NCBI GenBank assembly: GCA_963575745.1
Contig: CAUYUJ010003570.1
Coordinates: 252,501-316,500, forward strand
DNA length: 64,000 nucleotides
Source: Prorocentrum cordatum
Lineage: Eukaryota > Sar > Dinophyceae > Prorocentrales > Prorocentraceae
Direction of reading: 5' to 3'
In this document: positions 32,500 to 44,864 of the stretch, one piece after another
Layout of the letters: each line of letters opens with the position of its first letter
Numbering within the stretch: position 1 is the stretch's first letter
Position numbers and translations under genes: made by a program
Notes under the pieces: model-generated
Seen by the model: the letters and a program-made list of their open reading frames with translations, nothing else
Told to the model about the DNA's origin: nothing
Database searches by the model: none

Positions 32500-34354
32500 A
32501 TGTCTGCCGCGGCTGCGGCCACACCCATCAACCACATCCTGGATAACCTGACAGCTGCGACGCCTTCTTCGCATCGCAGATCGGCGTCATCGCCGCCGAC
32601 GCGATGGCGCAGAGCCAGTCCGCCTTCTCCATGAGCGTGCAGCTGCAGCTTCACAACTTGGGGACGATCGGGGCTGCCCAAGCAGCTACCCTGCAGAATC
32701 GAATCACCGCGTCGGGCTTCGCGGACAGCCACAAGGCGCGCCTCAGCGCCGTGCTGGCCGCGCGCGTGGGCACGGCGACGCCCGCGCTCCAGATGCGCGT
32801 GCAGACGCTCGCGTCAGGGCGGTGCTATCCATCGTGCTTTGCACATCGGACCGCCGAAGTGTTATTCACATGTATGGTTTAATTGTTTGTTCTGTAATTT
32901 ATGTATGTTACCATGTTCATGTTTCAAATGTACTTATGTTATCATGCTGCAGCATGCCTGCGTCGATTCGTCGGCTGGTGGACTTCACCATGCAGGACTG
33001 GGGTTTATTTCGCGACCCCAACCAGAGCATCGTCGCGAAGGTGCGCGCGTTGATCAAACGTCGCGGTGCCATCGGCTTGACGGTTCCGAGCGAGAACGCG
33101 CTGAAAGAGTTGGCGGCGTTGATGGCATGCGCCCATCTTCCAGACGCGAACCCTGGGCAGCTCTACGGGATCGTGACGGAGATGAAGGTTTTGGGATTCG
33201 GCGGGAACGCCTAACGCAGACGCATCGCATCGCACTGACTGCAGCCAATGCGATGCGGCGCGTCAGCGTTAGGGTTTCCCGACGAGTCGCCCTTTACAGG
33301 GTCAGTTCTTGGCGAGCCACATGGGCGCGACGGGGCAAGCGGCGACAGTGACTTGGAATTTCCCAGCAGATCCTCGACAGCTCCCTCAGCACATCTTCGA
33401 CGCGGCGTACACCGATGCGGACCCGCCGATCGATGTGACGCGCGACCCCGCCAACGTGGCATCGCATCTACGAGGCTGCTGCCACCCCGTCATGCGCTGC
33501 AGCGCTGATTGTTCTGGATGTCTTGGGTGCTTCGGTGAGCTCGGTCCTTTAGGTCCACCTCGCATAGAGCATGGTAGGTTTCATGCTACGCGTGCGCCGC
33601 TGAAGCGGCCTGCGGGTCTCAACGCCATCAAGGCTCGCGTGCCTCTCAGGCTGACCAACAAGGGCGTGCGGGCTGCCACCCCACCGCATCAGCCGAGCAC
33701 TGCCATTGCGCCATGGGCACCATCGGGGTCGCCCTCCGTGCCGCCTGCAGCGCCAGTGCAACCCATGGACGCGATGGCCGTGATGCCGCAAATGCTGGCA
33801 GCGTTTGCGCCACCGCCATCGCCGCCCAACGAGCGACAGCTGCAGCTCTTCCCGCGCCGCCCTGCGGCGCCCGCGGCGAGCACCCCCGCGAGTCCCCCCG
33901 CGATTGGTGATTCGCCAGCTGGGCCAGCGTGCCAGCGGCGGCGCCAGATGCTGCTGCAGCAGCGCCAACGCCGCCAAACGAAGATGCTGCTGCAGCAGCA
34001 GACGGAGACGGGGATGCTGTGCTGCAGGCGATCGAGACCTCGGCTGCGGGCAGCGCGAAAGGCGAGCTGCCTCGCAAGGGCAAGGGCAAGGGCAAGAAGG
34101 GCAAGGGCAAGAGCGCGAGCAAGGGCAAGAGCAAGACAGGCGCTGGCAAGGGCAAGACGGCGGCCAAGGGCACTGCCAAACCGAAGGCCAAGGGCAAAGG
34201 GAAGGCCAAAGCCAATGCCAAGGCCAAGCCCAAGGGCAAGGAGGCAGCCAAACGGGGCCAAATGGCACTCGGGTGCAGCAAATGCCGCTACCTGCCGAAT
34301 GGCTGCGGCACGTGCCGCGACCCGAACTTCACTGGCCGTCGCGGCCAGCCGTGA
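32500..34354 (+). pseudogene. gene E, copy 2: two 1-nt deletions
   Basis: Same four-exon layout (32500-32821, 32953-33187, 33300-~33488 and 33606-34354) with the same palindromic acceptors. Exon 1 lacks one base (AACCTGACAG against AACCTGGACAG, near 32549). Exon 4 lacks one base near 33930 (GCGTGCCAG against GCATTGTCAG). The basic block is two codons shorter and the terminal LGCSKCRYLPNGCGTCRDPN motif is kept. Confidence 0.65.
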
Positions 34355-35097
34355 GCGCGCAACGGGCACTGTCGGCATATGGAGGCGAGGATGAGGATTA
34401 TGAGGGCGAGGAGGAGGATGGGTAGGATGATGAGGGGGATGAGCGTTTGGAGGAGAAGGAATGAGGAGGATGGTGAGGATTAGTGCGAGGTTGGATGGAA
34501 CGCTGGCCGATGATATGAACGGTAGTGGCGATGGTCTTGCCTGGCGGTCGCGCGGCTCGCACGGACGACGAGGAGGATGAAAGTCAAATATGTTGACGGG
34601 TTCTCTTGGATGCGGGCGCTGCAGCGCTGGCGCCGTTGTGTTCAACGTTTGCATCGCCATCATGATCACGATGCAGCGCTGCAGCGCTCGCTTTCCTGGA
34701 TGGTGGCGTAGATATTGCGTGCTGTTGTGTTCCGATGCAGCGCTGCAGCGACTGTCAGACTTGTGGTGCCGTTGTAGCGTTGGCGCGTTTGTGAGTGTGC
34801 AGTTGCAGCCGCGGTGTCCATGTATTGCGTGACGTGCTCGTCTTGAGTGCCAGTCGTTTCTCGTCGATACGCGCTGCAGCGCCAGCATTCGTGATATCGA
34901 GCGTTGTCTCCCGCATGGTTGTTGCCAAGTCACGCGCTGCAGCGCTGTGATTCGCTCATGTTGCGCGTTGCCGATGGCATGCCCTCCTCCCCCTCCTCCC
35001 CCTCCTCCTCCTCACTTGGCTCGCGCGTCGCAGCCGCCATCGTTCGCTGCAGCGGGTGCTGGCAACGGACCTCCTCCGCCTCCTCACTGGGCTCGCA

Positions 35098-35528
35098 ATG
35101 GCGGCGCGCCGCTGCGACAAGCCGTTCGAAGCGCAAGCGCGCGCCGACCGTCGCGACGAGTTGCGCGAGGCCCGTGCGAGAGCGACGGCGACTGCTACAG
35201 CAGAGGTGAAGGAGGCGCGGAAGAACGCCAGGAAAGCGGAGAAGCAGGTGCAGATCCGCACCGCGGAGCTGCAGGTGGATGAGGAGGCGGATGAGAAGGA
35301 GGACGGTGGGGTTCATGAGCGCGGCAGGCTACTCCCCCGCTGCAGCGGGGGAGAAGGACGACAGGGGGGATGATCAGGAGGAGGTGGAAGGCGATGATGT
35401 GGGAGGGTGAGGAGTACGAGTAGCAGGGTCGGGGTCAGATGGACATCGCCGCTTCGGACGCGGCCAACCAGAAACTCAACGAGGCGTTGACCTCGCTGCG
35501 GAACGCCAAGAAGATGAAGGCGACCTGA
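35098..35528 (+). CDS. gene G, copy 2: coiled-coil-like small protein
   Basis: Counterpart of 20471-20901: exon 1 starts MAARRCDKPFEAQARADRRD and ends ...IRTAELQ; exon 2 (MDIAASDAANQKLNEALTSL ... KKMKAT) follows acceptor GGGTCAG. The exon-2 end of the CAGGTGGA direct repeat has changed to CAGATGGA. Open in both copies with conservative substitutions, which favours a real protein. Confidence 0.55.
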
Positions 35529-36212
35529 GTGAGGTCGGCCTCGGCGACCGCCTGCTGAGGCATGCTGGTTCGATTGATTGGTAAAGGCTGGAGGGGGCGT
35601 TTATGAGCGTGTTGTTTGAGTTGCGCTGCAGCGCTTCTCCGTGGACCACGGTTGAAAGTTTGCGCGCGGATCATGATGTGTTAATGTGTTGCGCTGCAGC
35701 GCAGTTTCGCTTGCAGTTTCTCGTTGGATGGTGATGTGGCGGATGATGAGGGCGAGTGATATTGATGCTGTTGACGATGAAGGTGATGGTGACGGGGAGG
35801 ATGAAGGGACGGGATACGGATGATGAGGAGGATGGGTAGGTTGAGGAGGAGGATGGGGAGGATGAGGGGGCGCATGAGGAGGAGGAGGAGGAGGAGGAGG
35901 AGGAGGAAGAGGAGGAGGAGGAGGTATAGGAGGGGGAGGAAGAGGAGGAGGACGAGGGGGATGGCGAGCAGGATGGAGGAGGAGGAGGACGTTCGCGCTG
36001 CAGCGCGTCAGATTGTCATCATTGAACGTTAGCGGCGCTGTAGCGCCATGTGCTCCCAGACTGTTGCTTGGCAGTTAGCGCTGCAGCGCGCATTTGGTTG
36101 CTCTCCACGCGGTGCAGCCTCATTTCCATCCGTAGTCGCCGTGGCCCCTAGCGGAGGGGCCCCTCCGCGCGCGCGCAGCGACGGAGGCAAGCTTGCCTCG
36201 GGAACGCGCGCG

Positions 36213-36679
36213 ATGGCGGCTGAGGACGACCGCCCAGCGAAGCTGCGGCGGCTGTCCCGCCTTCGCGCGGAACTGCCATTCATGCATTGTAATGCGATGG
36301 CGCAATTCCTGGCGTCCGTTAAGCGAGACGGAATCCCCGAATTGGGACCCCGACGCCAGGATGTCAGAGAGGCTCGGGAGCTCATGGTCGGTGAGAACAC
36401 GCCGTGCGGCAAGCTCCACCAGAACATGATAGTCGGGCAGCAAACGGTGGAGATCTGCAGTCCAGCAGCAATGCTGTGGTATTGCAGCGCCCTCCCCGCG
36501 ATGCAGCCTCTGTGGCCGCGGGCGCTGGAGCTGCCACGCCCGTGGCGCATCACCATTTACGGCGATGAAATAGGCGCTGGCAAGGCGCCGGCGCACGTGC
36601 AGAACCGCAAGTCCTGGGGCATCTACTGGGCGATCGCGGAATTCGGCCCGCAGGCGCTTTCGACGGAGGACTTTCGCGA

Positions 36680-36766
<87 letters not shown>

Positions 36767-38659
36767 AGAGAGGCGCTGCAGCGCCAGTTGTGCTGCGATT
36801 TGTTCGCAGGATGCGTGGTTCCAGCTCGCCGCGACGCGGGCCAAGACCGCGAACGACATCCAGCCGCACGGACTGCCGATGCTACTGGGCGCAATCCTCG
36901 CGCAGTTCTGGCCTGATCAGGGGCGCAACTTCAGCGCAGGCATCAGCTTGCGGCTGCGCCCCGACGGCGCGACGGAGCTCATCCAGATGGACCTCGGAAT
37001 TTACATGCAGCCGCTGCAGCGGTCGCCGCATAGCACCCAAGATTAGTTAGCATGCATGTGCACATGTATATATCCATCACGCCTTCTTGCGTCGCTGCAG
37101 CGACTCTGTCGGATCGCGGATGAGGGTGCAATGCACCGCTTGGTTGGAAAGAAAGGTTCGTCAGGAATCAAACCATGTTTTTTGTGCCGCAGCGTGTTCT
37201 TTAAGGGCGAAGTTCGGGATATAGTTGCTTATGATACGACGGGTGTCGCTGTTCACCACTCGGAACCAGATGCGTCGCGGCTGCAGCCGATGACGGCGCC
37301 GTTGCTCGATGCCATCTGCAACATATTGATCGAAGGGGTCAACATCATGAACAAGGGCGAGTTCCAGGAGTTGGAGCGCCGACTTGGCTGGAACTGGGAC
37401 CCCCATTTGCCTGGGCGGGTTCGGAAACTCAAGCCGCTCGAGACAGTCATGTTTGATTGGATGCATTGTATTTTCGTCAACGGTACATATAACATTCTGG
37501 CGTTCCAAATGTTTCGAAGGTTGAAGGGTTACTGGGCGCGCGCAGACGCATATTTCCAGGACTGGTCGTTTCCAGGGCGCCACTCCATCTCCCCCGACAC
37601 GTGCGCGATCTTCGGCGAGAAGCGCGTGAGGTCCCACGTTGACAGCAAGCATTTCAAGTGTACCGCCAGCGAGGGGCTCACAACCATGCAAGTATCATTG
37701 CATGCTTCGCGCCCCCGCCAGACCAATAATACATGCGCTGCAGCGCACGTGAATTTCTGTGGGATATGTACTGCACCCCTCTTGTTCGGACATGCGTTCG
37801 CGCGGGCGGATTGACGCGTTTCTTCAGGGAGGTGGCTAGCGACGCTGCAGCGCCTGCAGTCCGATCGGCTTGCGCAGTGTTCGAGGCGCACACGATCGTT
37901 GTGGAAGAAATCCTACGAGTACCCAGGCGTCAGGCAGACGCGGATAAGCTGCAGGCTGCGGTTAACAGGTTTTTGCTGTCATACAGCAGCGTCTTTGGCA
38001 AGGAAACGATGGCGCAGAAGTTCCATTACCTGCACCACTTCGCCAACTACGTGAGGCGTTGGGGCCATGTGGCGCTGCCGTCGCGCTGGGTTTTGGAGCG
38101 CAAGCGCAAGACCAGCAAGCGCTTTGTGAACGCTCTTCAGGCGGGGGCTGCAGCCTCCAGCGGCTGGGACGCCAATGTCCTGAAGAGCGTCACCGAGCGG
38201 CACCTGTGGCAGCTCATGGATGGCGACACCTTTAAGGTTAACTGCCTGGTTTACGCCACCAGGCCGTCCAAGGCCATCTCGCGCGAACTGCTGCAGCAGT
38301 TCGGGCCTGCGGACTTTGTTACGTCCGCTGCAGCGCGGTGCCGCTACCACGACGTCAAATCCGGCGACGTCGTGCTGTTGGAGGACGGAGGAGGGGAACA
38401 CATTGCGGCCGAGGTGTTGAAACACCTCTCCTTCACCAAGAACGGCCACTACTATGGCTTGAGCTTGGTCCTGCCCTCCTTCTTCAAGGAGAAGCTGCAC
38501 CCGCGCGCCTCCGCGCACGTGCTTGGCGGCGATGCCGACGCCTTTTGGGCGCACACGGCGAGCATCGTGTGCTCGCTCGCGTGGGCGCCGCGCGAGGGCG
38601 GCGGCGTCCGAGTGGCGCGCCCGATATGGTCGCAGCCGCGGTGGTGCGCTTTAGCCTAA
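36213..38659 (+). CDS. gene F, copy 2: Tnp2-like transposase candidate, mostly open
   Basis: Exons 36213-36683 (157 codons, same length as copy 1, no nonsense codon), 36810-~37020, 37101-37691 (after GTCGCTGCAG|CGAC) and 37763-38659. Motifs as in copy 1: ITIYGDEIGAGKAPAHVQN, GIKPCFLCRS, MFDWMHCIFVNGTYN, KFHYLHHFANYVRRWGHVAL and WVLERKRKTSKRF. Total roughly 720 aa. The last intron has a GT donor, but its acceptor TGTAG of copy 1 is TGTGG here (37761 A to G), so splicing there may fail or shift. The exon 2 to 3 junction is not resolved. Because the (GA)n intron has no stop, exons 1 and 2 are also open as a single reading frame. Confidence 0.6.
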
Positions 38660-39030
38660 AACGTGGATTCCTTACTGGCGCTGCAGCGCACTTTTTTACA
38701 TTGCTAAATGCTTCGGTGCTGCAGCACCTGAACGTTGCATGGTCGACGACTCCTCTTCTCCGCCTTGAAAACGTGGATTCCTTCTGCATAGCGCACCTTT
38801 TTCATTGACACTTCGGTGCTGCAGCACCTGAACAGTGCATGGTCGCCGATTCCTCTCCTCCGCCTCGTTCCTCCTCCTCTTCTTGCGCTGCAGCGCTAAT
38901 GTCGTTGATCAGTGGTGCGGTCGTTCAAACTCCTCCTTCCCCGCATCCTCCCCCTTCTCCCCCTCCTCCTCCTGCTCCTACTGCTGCTCCTCCTCCTCAT
39001 ATTGCTCCCCCTCCCCTTCTCCTCTCCCCC
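38660..39030 (+). other. 3' region of unit copy 2
   Basis: Same as 24106-24456, continuing past the point where copy 1 enters the gap. Ends in CTC-rich sequence. Confidence 0.5.
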
Positions 39031-39600
39031 CCCTCCTCTGACGAGGGGGGGAGGGTGGAGGAGGGGGAGGGGGAGGGGGGGAGGAAGGAGGGATGAGGAG
39101 GAGAGGAGGGGGAGGGAGGAGGCGGAGGGGAGGAGATGAGGAGGAGGAGGAGGAGCTGAAGAGGAGGAAACGACAGATAGTTTCTTCTCAGAGCGAGAGG
39201 AGGATAGGGGAGGAGGGGGGGGGGGAGAGGGGGGGGAAGGGTGGGGGGGGGGGGGGGGGGGGGGGAGAGGAGAGGAGGAGGACGAGGAGGAGGAGAGAGG
39301 GGGAGAGGAGGAGGAGGAGGAGGAAAAGGAGAGAGAGAGAGAGAGAGAGGAGCTAGGAGGAGGAGTAGGAGGAATGAGGAGGATGAGGAGGGGATGGGGG
39401 GGAGGAGGACGATGGAGGAAGCGAGGGTTGGAGGACGAGGAGGAGGATGGGGAGGAGGAGGAACGAGGGAGAGTATATGATGATTGACGAGAGGAGAGGG
39501 CGAGAGGAGAGGCGGAGAGGAGGGAGGAGGGGAGGGAGGAGGAGAGAGAAGGGAGGAGGAAGGAAGGAGGAGGAGGAGGATAGAAGGAGGGAGGCGGAGG
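39031..39600. repeat. GAGGAG-rich purine tract
   Basis: About 570 bp of G/A-rich sequence with G runs (39241-39262) and GA runs. Together with the CTC-rich 38870-39030 it could fold back. Non-coding. Confidence 0.8.
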
Positions 39601-39667
39601 AGACGCCGCCCGCGCGCGTGCGGCTTACAGGCCGCGGGGGGCGCGCCCTCCCTTTTCCCTTTGCTTC

Positions 39668-40055
39668 GCGGCTCGGGATCGCCATCGAAAAACATATCAA
39701 GACATGTTTTTTCGATGGCGACCCCGAGCCATGGGGCAGTCTCCTCTCGGAGGACCCCTCGGGGATGTCGGGGATCCTCCTCGACATCCCCGAGGGGTGG
39801 GACGGGCTCGGCAGCCATCGGCCCGTCGCACGTCGTCGTCCCCCAACCCTCTGGGTTGTGGACGACGGCTACGTGCGGTGGGCCGCTCTGGCTGCCGAGC
39901 GGCGCGCGGGGCCCCCCCCGCCGCCCGCGCCAGCGGCAATGCCGCTGGAGATGGCGGCGCAGAGCGCGGCGCAGGCGAACTTCGCCTGCGCCGCGCTCAG
40001 CCGCGCCAGGCTGCCGCTCGACGCGGCGGCCCTGCAGGGCCGCCGCGTCGAGCGG
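39668..40055. repeat. cluster of six or seven strong hairpins
   Basis: Successive inverted repeats: 39670-39730 (stem GGCTCGGGATCGCCATCG..., AT-rich centre), 39755-39797 (CCCCTCGGGGATGTCG stem), 39808-39899 (GCTCGGCAGCC stem enclosing an inner hairpin 39825-39877), 39930-39948 (CCAGCGGCA stem), 39962-39998 (GAGCGCGGCGCAGGCGA stem) and 40014-40055, a perfect 42-bp palindrome with a CTGCAG centre. Near-continuous pairing along about 390 bp is far from chance. One long plus frame is open here but I do not recognise it. Confidence 0.8.
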
Positions 40056-40083
40056 CCGTCTTGGGCTGAGGCGCGCCCGTCGC

Positions 40084-40275
40084 CGCCTCCGCCGCCGCCT
40101 CCCCCTTTCCTCCTCCTCCTCATCCTCCTCCCCGTCCTCCTCCTACTCCTCCTCCTCCTCGACATCTCCTCCTCCTTCTCCTCCTCCTCCTCCTCCTTCT
40201 CCTCCTCCTCCTCTCTCCCCCTCCTCTTCCTCCTCCTCCTCCTCCTCCTCTCCTCCTCCTTCTCCTTCTCAGAGT
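40084..40275 (+). repeat. (CTC)n pyrimidine tract
   Basis: CTCCTC repeats leading into the right subterminal repeats. Confidence 0.85.
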
Positions 40276-40614
40276 CCGCTAACCACTTAGTAAGTCCGCT
40301 AACCACTTAGTAAGTAAGCTAGCTAGCGGACTTACTATGTGGTTACTAAGTGGTTAGTAAGTGGTTACTGGGTGGTTACTAAGTGGCAGCTAAGTGGTTA
40401 CTAAGTGGTTAGCAAGTGGTAGCTAGAGTGGGGACTTAGCGAGCTAACCTCTACTAGAGACTTAGCAAGGTTAGCCTCCAGCTATAAGTGGTTAGTATCT
40501 CCTACTAACCAGTTGTAGCTGGTTATACAACTTACATCCGACTTACAACACTTATAACCTACTTACAACTCACTTGTACGTACATACTAAATCCTCTAAC
40601 CCCTTAATATCCGC
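40276..40614 (-). repeat. right subterminal repeat cluster
   Basis: Repeats of GCTAACCACTTAGTAAGT, GGTTACTAAGTGG and CACTTATAACC. In reverse complement GTTAGCGGACTTA matches the left cluster near 7978, as expected for inverted ends. Confidence 0.65.
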
Positions 40615-40648
40615 GCTAACCACCTAGCAGCCGCCGCGGCCATCCAAG
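40615..40648 (-). repeat. right terminal inverted repeat
   Basis: Reverse complement of the left arm at 7908-7941; immediately followed by AGGACCCGGGACCC minisatellite. Confidence 0.75.
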
Positions 40649-41275
40649 CAGGACCCGGGACCCGGAACCGGCGCGAGCCCCGGAACCCGGGACCATCGCA
40701 GGACCCGGGGCCTGGCACGAGCGCGGACGCGGGACCCGGGACGAGCGCGGAACCGGGCACCCGGGACCAGCACGAGACCCGGGACCAGCGCGGCACCCGG
40801 AACCCGGACCCGGGAGCGGCGCGGGACCTGGAACTCGAACCGGCGCGGGACCCGGGACTCGTCGGAACCCGGGACCGGCGCGGGATCCGGGACCGGGTCG
40901 CCAGGACTGGCCCGGCACCCGCCACCCGGGACCGGCGCGGGACCCGGAACCTGGTGGAACCGGCGCGGTGCCTGGGACCCGGGACCCGGAACAGACGCGG
41001 GACCCCCGAACCCAGGACTGGCGCGAGACCTGGCGCCTGCGACCCGGGACCGGCAGGGAACCCCGGGACCCCGGGCCAGAACCGGGGCGGGACCGGGAAC
41101 CCGGGACCTGGAATCAGCAACGGAACTGCCGGGATGAGCGCGGGACCCGGGATCCGGGACCCAGGACCCGGGACTGGAACGAGCGCGGGACCCGGGATTC
41201 GATACCCGGGACACAGCACCGGACGCGAGACCAGCGACCCGGACCGGCAGACCCGGGTCCCGGTGCAGGACAGGG
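40649..41275 (+). repeat. GGGACCCGG minisatellite, right part
   Basis: Same repeat and strand as 6850-7907, continuing the array interrupted by the element. Confidence 0.9.
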
Positions 41276-41457
41276 AATGGGAGGGGAAAGGAGAGAGGGG
41301 AAAGGGGGAACAGGAGAGAAGGGAGAGGGAGAGGGGAGGGGACAGGAGAGAGGGGGGGGAGGGGGACAGGAGAGAGGGTGGGGGAGGGGGAGGGGGGGAA
41401 GGAGAGAGGGATGGGGTCAGAAGAAAGGGGGAGGGGGGACAGGAGAGATAAGAGGGG
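41276..41457. repeat. GAGAGGGGG purine tract
   Basis: Imperfect AGGAGAGAGGGGG repeats between the minisatellite and the CAT array. Confidence 0.8.
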
Positions 41458-41474
41458 GTGGGGTGGGGGGCCAG

Positions 41475-42128
<654 letters not shown>

Positions 42129-42779
42129 GATCTGCATCTTCCAGAACGCCCCGGATCGGCGGCACTGGCCGGAGGCCACTACAATAACGGAAACCGCAGA
42201 AACCTCAGGAAACCGCACTGGAACCGTTCGTTGTTGAGGACGTCTCAGGCGAAACGTCCCTCTTTCATCCCACCCTGGGTTCAATGCATTTTTAATCTTC
42301 TCATTTAGCAGTAAGGGAGGCCATGAGCCCCCCCCCCTGCCAAGAAACCTGCGACACCGCCCGCCAAGCCAACGCGACTTATTAGAATTGTAAGGAGGCT
42401 GGCTCCTCGCTCGCATCATGCCGTCTTTGCTGTCGTCGGCAAACGTCCACTATCTATTTCTACTGATCATCATCACCGCCAACCCCATCACCTTCATCAG
42501 CATCCCGTCATCGCCGCGCTCATCGTCTTCGTCACCGCCATCCTCTCACGTATTCTCCTCGTCGCCGTGATCGACGTCATCGTCGCCACCATGGAGCGAA
42601 CTGCGTGAATTATCCAGATCGGCTACAGACGCCCGACTTAAGATGCGCGCGACTTCCCAGCGGAGGACAAATAAATTTGAAAACGCACATCTTCCCGTCT
42701 GGAGAGGCCCCCAAGACAGCCCAATATGCTCCCAAAGAGGCCCCCAAACCCAAAATAGGAAGTCGCAAGGGGCCCAAGA
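42129..42779. other. non-coding; ends in AAGAGGCC-type minisatellite
   Basis: No gene seen. From about 42690 the sequence becomes GAGGCCCCCAAGACAGCCC-type repeats, the same class as 60613-60720 and 61926-63050, so the copia element lies inside such an array. Confidence 0.55.
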
Positions 42780-43042
42780 AGTTTGAAGGGGGTTGGGAGG
42801 CCCAACCAGCAGCTTCGCCTTAGGCGAGGCCAAGCTCCAGCACTGTCGTACCGTGGTAACGATAGTCCCAGTAGGAGAAGATGTGTCATCTTCAGCAATA
42901 GGAGAATATTTTTGGTCTCGATCGCAATCGCGTGTCTCGCAGTGAGACACCATCATATTTGGGCGGCCGGCCGCCTGAACCGACGCGGCCGCGGGCGCAC
43001 GCTCGTTTCCGCTCCCTGTGCCCCCCGGCTCACTTTCGAGTC
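42780..43042 (-). repeat. 3' LTR of the copia element
   Basis: Matches 60349-60612 from AGTTTGAAGGGGG through CTCACTTTCGAGTC. Contains the short hairpin GTCTCGCAGTGAGAC and the palindrome GCGGCCGGCCGC. A purine stretch (AAAGGGGCGGCGGG on the minus strand, about 43060-43076) lies close upstream and may be the polypurine tract. Confidence 0.85.
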
Positions 43043-43199
43043 GGGGAGGAGACGGAGCGTGAGCCCGCCGCCCCTTTACAGCAGGTACAGCAGATAATAT
43101 ACAAAAGGGCAGAAAAAAGGGCGGGCCATAAGGAAGGTGGACCCGCACGCAAGTTGCCTTGCCTGTACGATTCTGTACTTAAAGATACTCCTCAGGCGG

Positions 43200-43813
43200 C
43201 TACAGAATCAGATGTTTGAAGGCCTGTATACCTCCCATGACCTGTAGGAGCATATCTCTGTCGATACTCCCCTTGGTGTGACCGTCCGCAATCATATCGC
43301 GGGTGTCGCACCACTCAATACTGTGCACGATTCCACGCTCCACCATCTGTCGTATCCAACTGATGTGTCCTAAAAGGGTACACTCAGTCCGCTTCTTCAA
43401 GTCTTTGCTTGACAAGGACCTTAAAGCAGACCCAGCATAGATGGTCGAAGTGACCTTGATGCTCAGGCCACCCAGCTCAAGTAGTTTTTTATGTGTATAT
43501 ATACACAAAAAGACTGAGTGGGCGTGAGCGGCCCCGCGTGGAGCTCGTGCAGAGTCACAATCGTGGGATAACAGTCCTCCATATTACGGGCTGCTGCTAG
43601 TGTCTCTGCTGAATAACTCGAGCGGACCTGCAAACGGTGAGGCCTGCAGTGCGCATGGATCAAATGGAAGACAGGTTTACCGGATGGCGTGTTTCCACGC
43701 CGTAGCAGGTTTGCCCCGCGAGTACCATAGCCTTTGACGTCGTCATCGGCGTCTCCACTCAGGCGTCGGTATCCTGAGTCGCTGTGCAGGTCAACCTCGC
43801 CCGTTGGGGCCAT
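43200..43813 (-). pseudogene. copia RNase H domain (two frames)
   Basis: Frame 1 (43813 down) has VDLHSDSGYRRLSGD (first Asp), KPVFHLIHAHCRPHRLQVRS and SSYSAETLAAARNME (Glu). Frame 2 (to 43200) has RTECTLLGHISWIRQMVERG and WCDTRDMIADGHTKGSIDRD, the D-x-x-A-D-x-x-T-K signature that closes copia polyproteins. The domain ends about 160 bp before the 3' LTR. One frame change near 43500 separates the parts. Confidence 0.75.
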
Positions 43814-43897
43814 CGCCTGATAGACGATCTTCTTGGGGCAGGCCTGCAGCTTCCTGGTGATCGCCCTCAGTCGTCGCGCTTGAACGTTTGTCGGTTC

Positions 43898-44740
43898 TTA
43901 GACGCGTTGTAGAAATGCAACATGAACCATCAACCACACCTGGGTGACTAATGCATGCGCCAGCGCACCCCTGAGGCTGACGAACATGTCTGCAACCATC
44001 TTGGAAGCCTGAGCGTCGGCGTCGGCGCCATTAAGTTCAGGATATTGTATATGACGGAGCTTTTCGATGCATTCTGCTTGGTCCAAAGTAACATTGCCGT
44101 CCTCATCCTTGGTATATCTCACAGCACAGTTGGTGCACGTTTGTTTGTTGAGTTTAGAATTACCAAAGGTGTCTTCTACACACTTGATACACTTGTCAAT
44201 GGTGTCCTGGGTGCGGGCCCAACTAATATCATCAACGTGTTTGGCTATAAGCAAGTTGCTGCTCGTCTCGAACTCCTCGTCGTAGGACGTGGGTCGGAGA
44301 CCGGGCCCTCGCGTGGTCCTTCTGAGCTTAGTGAGAAAGCTCGCGGTGCGTTTTTGGTGCCAGCGCCTGGTTTCAGGCACTGCAAGCAATGCTATGACTC
44401 GTCGTAGTGTTCGACGCCTGGGAGAGCCCGAAGCGCCGCGGCCGACCCAGGCGGCAAAGTAAAACACACCACGCGTTCCTTTTCACCAATTGCCCCAGCA
44501 AGTTCCTTGTAGGTCAACCTTTTCAGGAAGACCATGTTGACGGCGAGGGAAGCAATGATCCGCTGCTTCTTGCAAGCCGCCGTGCCGACGAGTTGTCTCT
44601 GGCTTGACCGCCGCGCTGTTCCCTGAAAGGTTTCTACGTCGAAGGCTTGAAGGTCCATGGGGCCTCGGAGTACTACGCGTAAATCTGATAGTGCGTTTCA
44701 TCTCGCCCTTCTCGTTCTTCTCAAAAATCCATGTGTACAC
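43898..44740 (-). pseudogene. copia reverse transcriptase (frameshifted)
   Basis: The start (TWIFEKNEKGEMKRTIRFTR) passes to another frame for LQAFDVETFQGTARRSSQRQ, NMVFLKRLTYKELAGAIG and VVCFTLPPGSAAALRALPG, then to a third frame for RTASFLTKLRRTTRGPGLRP and NLLIAKHVDDISWA (the Y-V-D-D box as HVDD). At least two frame changes, so this copy cannot make RT unless they are introns or sequencing indels. Motif order matches copia RT. Confidence 0.75.
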
Positions 44741-44864
44741 GTACCTCGAAGTCGTGATGTTTGACGTTTTAGAAAAGTCTTACAGTTTGAAACACTCATT
44801 GTCAAACTATGTCTTCAACTCAGTGTAGAGGGCTTCCGATACTTTCTCGGGATTCGCCTGGATG

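Noticed and set aside
39447-40310. 287-codon plus frame through the hairpin cluster
   Set aside because: Flanked by GA and CTC repeats, no recognised motif; the palindromes themselves keep both strands open.
42926-42946. tRNA or small RNA gene suggested by hairpins in the LTR
   Set aside because: Short hairpins only, no cloverleaf or box motifs; they fall inside LTR sequence.
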